DNA of 12,521 nt from Phycisphaerales bacterium UBA1845 (lineage in GTDB: Bacteria; Planctomycetota; Phycisphaerae; UBA1845), in contig DDIR01000059.1 of assembly GCA_002338715.1 (NCBI GenBank), forward strand, positions 30,835-43,355. The letters run 5' to 3'. The position numbers and the translations under genes are program-made. Under the pieces are notes generated by a model. The model was not told the DNA's origin and did no database searches. It was given only the letters and a program-made list of their open reading frames with translations. This document shows, piece by piece, positions 1 through 6,952 of this stretch (position 1 is the first letter of the stretch; each line of letters begins with the position of its first letter).

Positions 1-140
1 CGCGCAGGCGGGAATCCAGAAGCATGCGATACGCTCCCATGCGCTTAGCGCGCGGCGAAAGATTCATATCGCCATTTTTGGGAACAGTGAAACTGGCGTC
101 TTTGTGAACTGTCCTGGATTCCCGCTTTCGCGGGAATGAC
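1..140. repeat. Pair of inverted dRS3-like palindromes
   Basis: A palindrome of the form ATTCCC-N8-GGGAAT lies at 118-137, flanked by CTGG on the left and GAC on the right. The right half of a second copy begins at base 1 and reads through GGGAAT (10-15) and CCAG (16-19), so it is cut by the window edge. The two copies are in opposite orientation, with their CCAG/CTGG ends facing each other about 95 bases apart. This layout resembles a small non-autonomous mobile element or intergenic mosaic. The ATTCCC-N8-GGGAAT pattern is the one described as dRS3 in Neisseria, and similar repeats occur in many other bacteria. Common ancestry with the neisserial repeat is not implied. The interior also holds a weak stem (GGAACAGT against ACTGTCC, 80-114). 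Confidence 0.6.
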
Positions 141-373
141 GGATTGGGTTGCAGATCTTTGCTGCGGACCCAAATTGTTTTTTGAACCGGTTTGTTTTCC
201 TGGAACGGCGTATTCTATATTGCCCTCCGGAAGCAACACGACACGCCTCTACCGAACGGATTCAACCGAGCGTGGGTTCAGGTCGGCTGCCCTCGGCGCC
301 GAATGAATTCAACACCAGGGCAAAACTGATTCGAAGCGCGGCGGCGAACAAACTTCTGTTGCGGCTTCACGCC

Positions 374-410
374 CGTCGGAAAAACTTCTCCGTCGGCAAA
401 AAAACTTCCA
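374..410. repeat. A-rich imperfect tandem repeat, about 17 bp
   Basis: Two adjacent copies begin CGTCGG, continue with an A run and end ACTTC: 374-390 and 391-408. A looser third copy (CGGCGAACAAACTTCT) lies upstream near 344-359. The copies differ mainly in A-run length (five against seven A). The role is unknown; the options are chance, slippage or a protein-binding repeat. Confidence 0.4.
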
Positions 411-590
411 CCCACACCGAGCGTTATTGGGGACGACGCTCAGCGGTTCGTGAAGCGGTGCGGTCCGATAAATCGGGCAGTTCGCGATTCTTGCGAATCG
501 TTCAGGGAAACACGACAGCCTGGTCGAGACGAATTCGCGCGAAATCGTGCTTAGGTTCGTCCGACGCAATTCCGATCCGATAAGTCAGAT

Positions 591-621
591 AGGTCATCCC
601 AGCGCTTCGCCGGCGCGGGAT
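591..621. repeat. Degenerate palindromic hairpin upstream of cpaB
   Basis: ATCCC-A-GCGC (596-605) can pair with GCGC-GGGAT (613-621), with one bulged base and a short loop. It is preceded by GTC, as in the ATTCCC-type palindromes at the left edge, so it may be a diverged relative of that repeat. It ends about 68 bases before the cpaB start, so it may fold in the mRNA leader or overlap the promoter. It has no U-tract, so it is not a typical terminator. Confidence 0.35.
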
Positions 622-689
622 ATCGTCGAGACGCGACGTTGTGGTTACGCGTGTCCAAATAGTGCATTGGGTATGGCGAAAGGTTGAAA

Positions 690-1814
690 ATGAAAAGCAA
701 GGCATTGGTTCCTTTGGTGGTCGGTTTGGTCGTCGGTGTCATCGCGATCAAATACACCATGGACACGGTGAATGCCGCCAAGGGCGCAAAGAACACCGAT
801 ATGGTATCCGTGGTGATGGCCCGGTCCGACATACCCTCGACCGTCCAGATCACACCGGATGTTCTCGTGGTTCAGGAAACACCCAAGACGCCGCTCCTGG
901 CGATGGATGCCGTGACCACGCCCGATGAGATCATCAATCGCGTTGCGCTCAAATCGATTCCGCAGGGCGTTCCCATCACAATGTCAATGATCGCGCCGGA
1001 AGGAACGCTTCCCGGTTTGATCGTTCGCGTGAAGGAAGGCTTCCGCGCGGTCGGCGTGAAGATCACCGAATCGTCGGGCGTCGGCTACCTCATTCATCCC
1101 GGTGACTGGGTGGACGTCATCGTCGTGATGGACGTGAAGCGCCGCGCCAAGTCGGAGACCATCAGCCGCGTGATCCTTCAGCGCGTGCAGGTTGGCGCCG
1201 TCGGTCAGCTCCTCAATGAACGACACACCGAAGAGAACGGCAACCGCGTTGCACAGACCGTGACGCTGATCGTGAAGGAAGAGGATGTGCCCAAGCTGCA
1301 CCTCGCCCAGTCGCGTGGCCGCATCACCCTCGCGATGCGCGGCGCTGAAGATCTCGCCTTGAACAATCCGGCTGAAACGACCGGATCGGAAGTTTTCGGA
1401 AACGACGAAGGCGAGGAAAACAAACCGCAGGACCAGCAGGCCGATAATGCGATGGCGAACATGTTGGCTCAGTTCAACGCCATGAAGAACCAGCTCGGCA
1501 ACACCGATCAAACCGACGCGAAGGCGCAGGAGATCAAGAAGCCGGAAGCACAACCCGAACCCAAGACCGTGACGATCATCAACGGAAGCACGAAGGAAGA
1601 CAGCGAACCGTCCATCGTCCACGTGACGTACCGCGATGAGAACTCGATGGAAGTCCTCGAGGTCAGCGAAGGTGATCGCCCCAGTACGCCACGCCGCCGA
1701 CGCCGCAGTTCGCGCCGTGCTCGACCGCCTGTCGTCGATCGCGCGTCATATGACGTCGATGAAGACGAGACCATCCAGGAAAACAACTCAGAACCTAGCG
1801 AGGACAGCGAATAA
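690..1814 (+). CDS. cpaB: Flp pilus assembly protein CpaB (RcpC)
   Basis: CpaB/RcpC is a periplasmic protein tethered to the inner membrane that works with the secretin CpaC in Tad pilus assembly. The 374-residue product starts with a short basic end and a membrane anchor (residues 6-20). A SAF-type domain follows (about 36-104), then the RcpC/CpaB domain (about 114-225) with G-Y-L-I-H-P-G-D-W-V-D-V at 132-143. The ATG at 690 is chosen because GAAAGG (678-683) lies 6 bases upstream; a TTG at 684 would abut that ribosome site. Residues 226-374 are a long, low-complexity tail: acidic and Q-rich, then an arginine patch (335-345), then acidic again. Such a tail is longer than I would expect for the family. 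The stop overlaps the start of cpaC by one base, so the two are probably translationally coupled. The family call is firm; the role of the tail is unknown. Confidence 0.9.
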   Translation: MKSKALVPLVVGLVVGVIAIKYTMDTVNAAKGAKNTDMVSVVMARSDIPSTVQITPDVLVVQETPKTPLLAMDAVTTPDEIINRVALKSIPQGVPITMSMIAPEGTLPGLIVRVKEGFRAVGVKITESSGVGYLIHPGDWVDVIVVMDVKRRAKSETISRVILQRVQVGAVGQLLNERHTEENGNRVAQTVTLIVKEEDVPKLHLAQSRGRITLAMRGAEDLALNNPAETTGSEVFGNDEGEENKPQDQQADNAMANMLAQFNAMKNQLGNTDQTDAKAQEIKKPEAQPEPKTVTIINGSTKEDSEPSIVHVTYRDENSMEVLEVSEGDRPSTPRRRRRSSRRARPPVVDRASYDVDEDETIQENNSEPSEDSE

Positions 1815-3427
1815 TGAACTTCACCTTCATGGACGAATCACGAATCGGCGCCCGAAGGATCGGGCGGAAGCGGACTGGCGCTTGGATGCGCGGTGGCCTG
1901 CTGAGCGCAGTGGGTTTGGTTGCGCTGTCAACGCTTGCGTCAACAGCCCTTGCCGACGGGTTTAATGTGGAAGTGCGCGAGGTCGAAAAGAGCGCTGCCC
2001 ATATCGTGGTCCCGTTGCGCGGCAGCATGGTGATCGAGACGACCGAATCAGGCGTGAAAGCCCAGGTCGTTGAATCCAGCATCGTGAAGCTGGAGTCGAT
2101 TGGGCCCAAGCAGTATTTGGTCACCGGCGCAGGATATGGTCTGACGCAAATTATCTTCACGTCGGAATCGGGCGAGCGAAAGATCGTCGATGTCCAAGTC
2201 GAGTTGGACGTTCGTTTGCTCAATGAAAAACTACGCGACCTTGATCCGCAGTCCGACGCGATGGCCGTCTCGGTCATGGGCAACATCGTCCTGACGGGAA
2301 CGGTCAGCGGTGCAGCTGCCGCAGAACGCATGCAACAGTTCGCGGCGCTTTTCGTTTCGCCGGACGAGCAATCGCCCCAGTCGTTCATCCAGAACCACTT
2401 GCAGGTCGCTGGTCAGCAGCAGGTTCTCTTGCGCTGTACGGTCGCGGAAGTCAGCCGATCTGCCGCCCGCGAACTGGGCATCAATGGCTTCCTCGCAGGC
2501 GACGACTTCAAAGACATGTTCACCGTCAGCCAGATCGGTGGATTCAACCCGATCAACATCGGAGCGGCTGCCGACGCCCAGATTACCGGAACGATTCCGT
2601 TCTTGACGGGCAGCGAAGGCATTCCGCTGGCGCCGACGTCGACGCTGTCGTTTGGTTTTCCGCGCGTGCAGATGCAGGTCTTCCTCAAGGCGATGGCTGA
2701 CAACTCGCTCTTGAAGATCCTGGCCGAACCGAATCTCGTTGCAATCAGCGGTGAAACCGCATCATTCCTTGCGGGTGGTGAATTTCCGATTCCGGTTCCG
2801 CAGTCGGGTTCGGCGGCTGGCTCGGTGACGATTGAGTTCCGCGAGTTTGGTGTGCGGGTCAACTTCACGCCGGTTGTGCTCGCCCATCAGCGCATTCGGA
2901 TGCGTGTGTCGCCAGAAGTTTCGGAGACGGACTTCTCCAACGCGATTCAGATTCAGGGCTTTGTGGTTCCGGGCCTGACGCAGCGCCGCGTGGATACGAC
3001 GGTCGAGGTTGGCAATGGTCAGACGCTCGCGATCGCCGGTCTCTTGAGTGAAGAAGTGCGTGGGTTGGCCAGCGAGGTTCCGGGCCTTGGCGATGTCCCC
3101 GTGTTGGGGGCGTTGTTCCGTTCGACGGAATATCGACGTCGCGAAAGTGAGCTTGTGATCCTCGTGACGCCGGAGATTATCGCACCGATGAATCCGCAGC
3201 AGGTTCCCGATGTTCCCGGTCATGATTACTTGCCGCCCAACGATTATGAATTGTATGCTTTGGGACAGTTGGAAGGTGAAGTCCCGGACGATGAAGAAGT
3301 CCTGGATGACACGGGCACCGTCTACCGGACGCCCAGCAAGCCCAACGTCGCGCCGCTTAAGAGTCAACCCGACGAGATGTCTACGCTCAAGGGGCCTTGG
3401 GGGTATTCAACCAACGATGACGGGTAG
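1814..3427 (+). CDS. cpaC: Tad/Flp pilus secretin CpaC (RcpA)
   Basis: CpaC forms the outer-membrane ring through which the Flp pilus is extruded. The 537-residue protein has a basic n-region (10-26), a hydrophobic core (28-44) and a probable signal peptidase site A-L-A|D after residue 47. The pilus-type N-terminal domain spans about 50-130, followed by a BON-like segment (about 133-182). The secretin domain (about 200-457) carries L-A-G-G-E-F-P-I-P-V-P (319-329) and the family signature V-P-G-L-G-D-V-P-V-L-G (422-432). The tail beyond 458 is acidic, proline-rich and of unknown role. The ATG at 1814 overlaps the cpaB stop, and GAGG at 1800-1803 is 10 bases upstream. An in-frame ATG at residue 6 would shorten the n-region but keep the signal peptide. 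A gap of 81 bp separates it from the next gene. Confidence 0.94.
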   Translation: MNFTFMDESRIGARRIGRKRTGAWMRGGLLSAVGLVALSTLASTALADGFNVEVREVEKSAAHIVVPLRGSMVIETTESGVKAQVVESSIVKLESIGPKQYLVTGAGYGLTQIIFTSESGERKIVDVQVELDVRLLNEKLRDLDPQSDAMAVSVMGNIVLTGTVSGAAAAERMQQFAALFVSPDEQSPQSFIQNHLQVAGQQQVLLRCTVAEVSRSAARELGINGFLAGDDFKDMFTVSQIGGFNPINIGAAADAQITGTIPFLTGSEGIPLAPTSTLSFGFPRVQMQVFLKAMADNSLLKILAEPNLVAISGETASFLAGGEFPIPVPQSGSAAGSVTIEFREFGVRVNFTPVVLAHQRIRMRVSPEVSETDFSNAIQIQGFVVPGLTQRRVDTTVEVGNGQTLAIAGLLSEEVRGLASEVPGLGDVPVLGALFRSTEYRRRESELVILVTPEIIAPMNPQQVPDVPGHDYLPPNDYELYALGQLEGEVPDDEEVLDDTGTVYRTPSKPNVAPLKSQPDEMSTLKGPWGYSTNDDG

Positions 3428-3432
3428 CATTT

Positions 3433-3445
3433 ATACGTAACGTAT
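3433..3445. promoter_or_regulatory. Perfect ATACGT-A-ACGTAT palindrome
   Basis: Six-base arms flank one central base in the cpaC/TadG-like intergenic gap, 6 bases past the cpaC stop. The symmetry would suit a dimeric regulator, but no regulator is known from this window and the match may be chance. Confidence 0.25.
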
Positions 3446-3468
3446 TTCGAAAGAAGCATAAGCAAAAC

Positions 3469-3490
3469 GAACGTCGAATTCTCGGCGTTC
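3469..3490 (+). promoter_or_regulatory. Intergenic hairpin before the TadG-like gene
   Basis: GAACGTCGA (3469-3477) pairs with TCGGCGTTC (3482-3490) over 9 bases with one G-U pair and a 4-base loop. No U-tract follows, so it is unlikely to be an intrinsic terminator. It ends 5 bases before the G-rich ribosome site at 3496-3503. It could therefore be an mRNA processing or stability element, or could affect access to that site. Confidence 0.4.
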
Positions 3491-3495
3491 CAGCC

Positions 3496-3535
3496 AGGGG
3501 GGGAAAACATGTGCCGAGACGTATTTGAACAGAGG
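3496..3535 (+). promoter_or_regulatory. Two competing ribosome binding sites for the TadG-like gene
   Basis: AGGGGGGG at 3496-3503 lies 5 bases before ATG 3509. A better-matched AGAGG at 3531-3535 lies 6 bases before an in-frame GTG at 3542. The GTG start would give M-R-T-R-R-R-A-A-V, a basic N-terminus directly before the membrane segment, which is typical of TadE/TadG-like proteins. The ATG start adds 11 residues with two cysteines. I cannot decide between them from the sequence alone. Confidence 0.4.
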
Positions 3536-5350
3536 AATTGCGTGCGCACTCGCCGGCGCGCGGCAGTGGCAATCCAGGTTGCGGTCAGCATGACGGCAAT
3601 CATCGGATTCGCCGCACTCAGTATTGACGTGGGTTCGATGTATAACGCCAAGGGCGATTTGCAACGAACCGCAGACGCAGCAGCATTGGCGGCAGCGTCC
3701 AAGCTTGCCGCTTTCAACGAAGGCGATCCGATCGAGCTCGCTCGGGCGGAAGCCATCGAATTCACCCACAAGAACGAAGTCTTTGGTCGAAGCGTCACGC
3801 TCGACAACTCCGACATCGAATTCGGACGCGCCGTCCCAACCACGGGCGGCGGGTTCGACTTTCAACCCACGCTGACCAATCCCGATGCCGTTCGCGTTCG
3901 CGTAAAGTTGGAAGAAGGCTCGCCCAACGGAGCGCTTGCACTCTACTTCTCACGCGTCTTTGGATACGACAGCGCCGACATTGATGCAGAGGCTGTCGCC
4001 ATGCTGATCCCGCGCGACATCGCCATCGTCGCCGACCTTTCTGGATCGCACAAAGAAGACAGTGAACTGGGTTACTACAAGCGCACCGACGTCAACCTGT
4101 TCGAGGTGTGGGACGATTTTCCCGGCGGAATCGACGACCTGAACTCCGGCTGGGATGGAACCGAATTTCCGCCGGACGGTGAAGGCTATAGCCCGCAGAT
4201 GGCTGGTCCAGCGTGGGGTTACATGAAGAACCTCGGGTACGGAACGCAGTCGCTGGATTCCAGCTATGACCCGACGTCCGACCCCGGACTGATCGAACTC
4301 GCCAAGAACGCCAACTGGAATGACACCGGCTTGGAGAGCGCTCTTGCCGCTCGCGGATACAACAACGAAGAAATCGACGCCATCATGTCGTCACAGCATG
4401 ATGCCGACGGCGCGTGGGACGAGCGCACCGCGGTCGCACTGGGGTTGGCCGAATGGAACAGCGGCATTCCGGGCGGGCGCTGGGAAATTGCCGCCGGGCA
4501 GAACAGCAGCGGCGGGCAGTTTGGCATGATGGATCAGGGCGGAAACGGTAACGCCTGGGTCGGTTCGGGCGAATTGCAATGGACCGAGTCATTTGGCAAC
4601 CGCACTGCCGCCGAATCCAAGGTGATCTGGCAGGATTACATCGACAACTACATGAACAAAACCTGGACGCAATTGTACAAAGCCAATCGCGACTTCAAGT
4701 ATCAGTTCGGCGTCAAGACGTTTGTCAACTACCTCATGGAACGACGCACGTCACACGCGTTGACGCCGGAGTTGGCTGACACGCGGCAGCAACCGATGCG
4801 AGCGGTTAAGGAAGCGGTTCAGTTCCTCGCTGAAGAACTCTATTCGCTCGAGACCGACGACCGTTTGTCGCTCGAAATCTACGGCGAAACGGCGCGTCAC
4901 GAAGTGGATCTGACTGCGAACTACGATCTCGTCAGCACGCGACTCATGGAGATGCAGGCCGGTCACTACGACACCTGGACGAACATGGGCGGCGGTATCC
5001 AGCGCGGTATCGAAGAACTGAGCAGTTCCCGCGCTCGCCCCAACTCGCGCAAAGTGATGATCGTGCTGACCGACGGCCGCGCGAACGTGACGGCTGACGG
5101 TACGGTCGGCGATTACAACAACGGCCCGGCGTACGCCCGTGAACGAAGCGAAGCAGCCGCTGCGATGGGTATCAAGATTTATACGGTGAGCGTGGGTTCG
5201 AATTCAGACATTGATCTGATGGATTACCTCGCGGGTGTTGGCGGTGGGATGCACTTCCACGCCGAAGGTTCAATTGAAAACTACAGTGCGCAGCTCGCCG
5301 ACGTTTTCCAGCAGCTTGGTGGCGCCCGACCGGTTGAATTGATTCGCTGA
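3509..5350 (+). CDS. TadG-like pilus protein with split von Willebrand A domain
   Basis: The 613-residue product resembles Flp pilus TadG-like proteins, which are inner-membrane anchored and face the periplasm or cell surface. A basic stretch (R14-R17) precedes a membrane segment (about 18-39), followed by D-V-G-S-M-Y-N-A-K-G-D-L-Q-R-T-A-D-A-A-A-L, the conserved Tad N-terminal motif (40-60). A von Willebrand A fold begins near 168, with metal-site residues D176-x-S178-x-S180; the later metal-site parts are T491 and D522. About 240 residues (183-425) are inserted between the first and second parts. The insertion is rich in W, G, N and D and ends in a segment with G-V-K-T-F-V-N-Y-L (401-409). 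The C-terminus is not extended. The start is uncertain (ATG 3509 or GTG 3542). The class is clear, but the exact role (minor pilin, adhesin or assembly factor) is not. Confidence 0.8.
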   Translation: MCRDVFEQRNCVRTRRRAAVAIQVAVSMTAIIGFAALSIDVGSMYNAKGDLQRTADAAALAAASKLAAFNEGDPIELARAEAIEFTHKNEVFGRSVTLDNSDIEFGRAVPTTGGGFDFQPTLTNPDAVRVRVKLEEGSPNGALALYFSRVFGYDSADIDAEAVAMLIPRDIAIVADLSGSHKEDSELGYYKRTDVNLFEVWDDFPGGIDDLNSGWDGTEFPPDGEGYSPQMAGPAWGYMKNLGYGTQSLDSSYDPTSDPGLIELAKNANWNDTGLESALAARGYNNEEIDAIMSSQHDADGAWDERTAVALGLAEWNSGIPGGRWEIAAGQNSSGGQFGMMDQGGNGNAWVGSGELQWTESFGNRTAAESKVIWQDYIDNYMNKTWTQLYKANRDFKYQFGVKTFVNYLMERRTSHALTPELADTRQQPMRAVKEAVQFLAEELYSLETDDRLSLEIYGETARHEVDLTANYDLVSTRLMEMQAGHYDTWTNMGGGIQRGIEELSSSRARPNSRKVMIVLTDGRANVTADGTVGDYNNGPAYARERSEAAAAMGIKIYTVSVGSNSDIDLMDYLAGVGGGMHFHAEGSIENYSAQLADVFQQLGGARPVELIR

Positions 5351-5391
5351 CACAGTCACGTATGGACGCAATTACTCCAAGGTTTTCGGAC

Positions 5392-5424
5392 GACGGCCCG
5401 CGCTGCTGTGCGGGCCGTCTCCTT
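5392..5424 (+). terminator. Strong hairpin after the TadG-like gene, terminator-like
   Basis: GACGGCCCGC (5392-5401) pairs perfectly with GCGGGCCGTC (5410-5419) around an 8-base loop. It is followed only by TCCTT, a weak U-tract. It lies 41 bases after the stop and before a 256-bp untranslated gap, so it may end or attenuate transcription between the two halves of the tad locus. Confidence 0.5.
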
Positions 5425-5680
5425 GCGCCGAATGCCCTCGAAACCCCATGGCGGCTGTGATTATCGGGCATACTTCATCGGCGAACATTGCGCCACACAA
5501 TAGAGAATCACCCCCAAAAAGTGTCGATGTCAACGTAGGCATCTGGACTGCTCAGTTTTCGGGCTATCCAGCGTTCGGCAATCCCTGGCCGCAAGATACC
5601 TGCGTCGCCAAGTTGACGGAGTTGCTGAACGGGTCTCGGATGCATCGAGCGGATCGAGCGTTAGTAGCGAGGAGTCTTCA
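5425..5680. other. Gap before cpaE with no gene seen
   Basis: One open frame (from 5448) crosses into cpaE in a different frame and has no recognisable domain or ribosome site, so I do not call it. The stretch may hold the promoter of the second half of the tad locus. TTGACG at 5613-5618 is a fair -35, but no good -10 follows at 16-18 bases. Two copies of ATCGAGCG (5644-5651 and 5653-5660) sit just upstream of the cpaE ribosome site. Confidence 0.4.
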
Positions 5681-6862
5681 ATGGCGGCAGTTCGGGTACT
5701 GGTCTTCAATGCTGAGGAGGAGTACACAGCCACGTTGCGATCAACACTTCTCTCCTTTACGGGAGTGAAGATTGTTGCCGAAGTCGACGAGCCGGCGGTC
5801 ATGGCTCATGCGCTGAATCAGTTCCCCGCTGACGTGCTTGTCGCCAACCTCGATCCGGTGCCCGAAGCCGTGCTGCCCATGCTCGAAGAGGTGGCACAGT
5901 CCAACCCGAAGGTTGAAGTCTTTGCGGTTTCAAGTTCGACCGATGGCCAGTTGATTCTCGCGGCAATGCGCCACGGGATTCGAGAGTTCCTGACCAAACC
6001 GATCGACGACGACACACTCGGTCACGCTTTTGAAAAAGTCGCTGAGCGTCATTCGGGAGATGATCCGCAGGGCAAGTTGATCACCGTCATCGGTGGAGCC
6101 GGTGGTGTCGGGGCGACGACCATCGCGGTCAATCTTGCAGTCGAACTGACCGAGCTGACCAACGGCGGCGTCGCAGTGGTTGATCTCGATCACCGTTTCG
6201 GACAGGTCGCAACGCATCTCGATGTGGACCCGACCTACACGATGGCCGACCTCTGCGACAGCCCGACGCAGCTCGAATACCAGATGATCGAGAGGGCATT
6301 GGTGAAACATCGATCGGGCGTTCAGGTGTTGAGTCGCCCGAATCAGTTCATGCAGGCTGACAACATCACCGCCGCGCATTGCGTGGGCGTGCTGTCAACG
6401 TTGCTTGCACAGAACGATTACGTTGTCGTGGATGGTCCAACGCGGTTCGACTTTGGAACGAAGGCGGTGCTGGACATTTCCGACTTCAACATGCTCGTGT
6501 TGCAGTTGGTTGTCCCGACGGTTCGAAGCGTACACCGCATGCTCGAAGGCATGACCGAAGTTGGATTCAATCTCGACCGCATGAAGCTGGTGTGCAATCG
6601 CGTTGGGGGCGAGAGCGGGGGCATCACACCCGAAGACGTCCGCGACACATTGAACATGGATGTGTTTGGCGAGGTTCCCGACGATTGGAATGCCGTCAAT
6701 GCCGCGATCAATGTCGGTGAACCGCTTTCAGCAAGCTCGCCCAAGAGCAAGGTGCGACAGGCCATTCGGGGCATGGCAATGCGACTTCATGATCCCCATG
6801 GCAATCTGCAAGAAGTACCCAAAGAAACCAAGAAGGGCGGGATTCTGAGCAAGATCTTTTGA
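5681..6862 (+). CDS. cpaE: Tad pilus localisation protein CpaE/TadZ
   Basis: CpaE/TadZ is a MinD/ParA-like protein that places the Tad machine at its site in the cell. The 393-residue protein has an N-terminal receiver-like domain (about 1-121) and a C-terminal ATPase-like domain (about 131-370). In the receiver, the expected phospho-acceptor position holds N56 rather than D, while the conserved lysine is present (L-T-K-P, K106). The P-loop reads G-G-A-G-G-V-G-A-T-T (138-147): the P-loop lysine is replaced by A145, which is common in this family, and the MinD signature lysine is also replaced (A140). V-V-D-L-D-H (166-171) and Y-V-V-V-D-G-P (247-253) give the other nucleotide-site strands. The tail K-K-G-G-I-L-S-K-I-F is lysine-rich. 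AGGAG at 5670-5674 is 6 bases before the ATG. The family call is firm; ATP hydrolysis is doubtful. Confidence 0.9.
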   Translation: MAAVRVLVFNAEEEYTATLRSTLLSFTGVKIVAEVDEPAVMAHALNQFPADVLVANLDPVPEAVLPMLEEVAQSNPKVEVFAVSSSTDGQLILAAMRHGIREFLTKPIDDDTLGHAFEKVAERHSGDDPQGKLITVIGGAGGVGATTIAVNLAVELTELTNGGVAVVDLDHRFGQVATHLDVDPTYTMADLCDSPTQLEYQMIERALVKHRSGVQVLSRPNQFMQADNITAAHCVGVLSTLLAQNDYVVVDGPTRFDFGTKAVLDISDFNMLVLQLVVPTVRSVHRMLEGMTEVGFNLDRMKLVCNRVGGESGGITPEDVRDTLNMDVFGEVPDDWNAVNAAINVGEPLSASSPKSKVRQAIRGMAMRLHDPHGNLQEVPKETKKGGILSKIF

Positions 6863-6952
6863 TGTTACCGGGGAAGGGTCCAGGTGGGTCAGCCCTCGAT
6901 GGGTTGGAGCCACTGATCGACAGGCTTTGCAGGAATTTGATGGGAGTCATCC

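Larger units (their letters stand above)
141..689. other. Non-coding leader region upstream of cpaB
   Basis: I see no convincing gene here. The open frames that cross it lack a recognisable domain and a ribosome binding site. It does hold several short structures: an A-rich tandem repeat (374-410), a 6-bp stem GAGCGT/ACGCTC (419-441), a small palindrome CCGAT-AA-ATCGG (465-476), a 6-bp stem CGATTC/GAATCG with a TTGC loop (485-500), and a G+C-rich hairpin (596-621). The promoter of the tad locus is expected in this stretch. No -35/-10 pair is good enough to call; the best is a poor TTGTGG at 639-644 with no good -10 partner. Confidence 0.5.

Noticed and set aside
45..239. Small - strand frame containing V-I-P-A-K-A-G-I-Q
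   Set aside because: This peptide is the well-known translation of the ATTCCC-type palindromic repeat, not a protein.
316..400. Possible c-di-GMP (GEMM) riboswitch, because GGGCAAAAC-GAA resembles part of the motif
   Set aside because: The second conserved GACGCAAAG block and the GGTAGC part are missing, so the resemblance is superficial.
149..583. 144-residue open frame on the + strand upstream of cpaB
   Set aside because: It has no ribosome site, signal or domain. Its composition is arginine-rich in the way of chance frames in GC-rich DNA, and it runs over palindromic and tandem repeat sequence.
984..1622. 212-residue - strand open frame under cpaB
   Set aside because: It is antisense to a clear cpaB gene, is histidine-, leucine- and arginine-rich, and has no recognisable domain.
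5448..5768. 106-residue + strand frame before cpaE, considered as a missing pilin
   Set aside because: It lacks the hydrophobic helix and cleavage motif of Flp pilins, has no ribosome site and overlaps the cpaE start in another frame.
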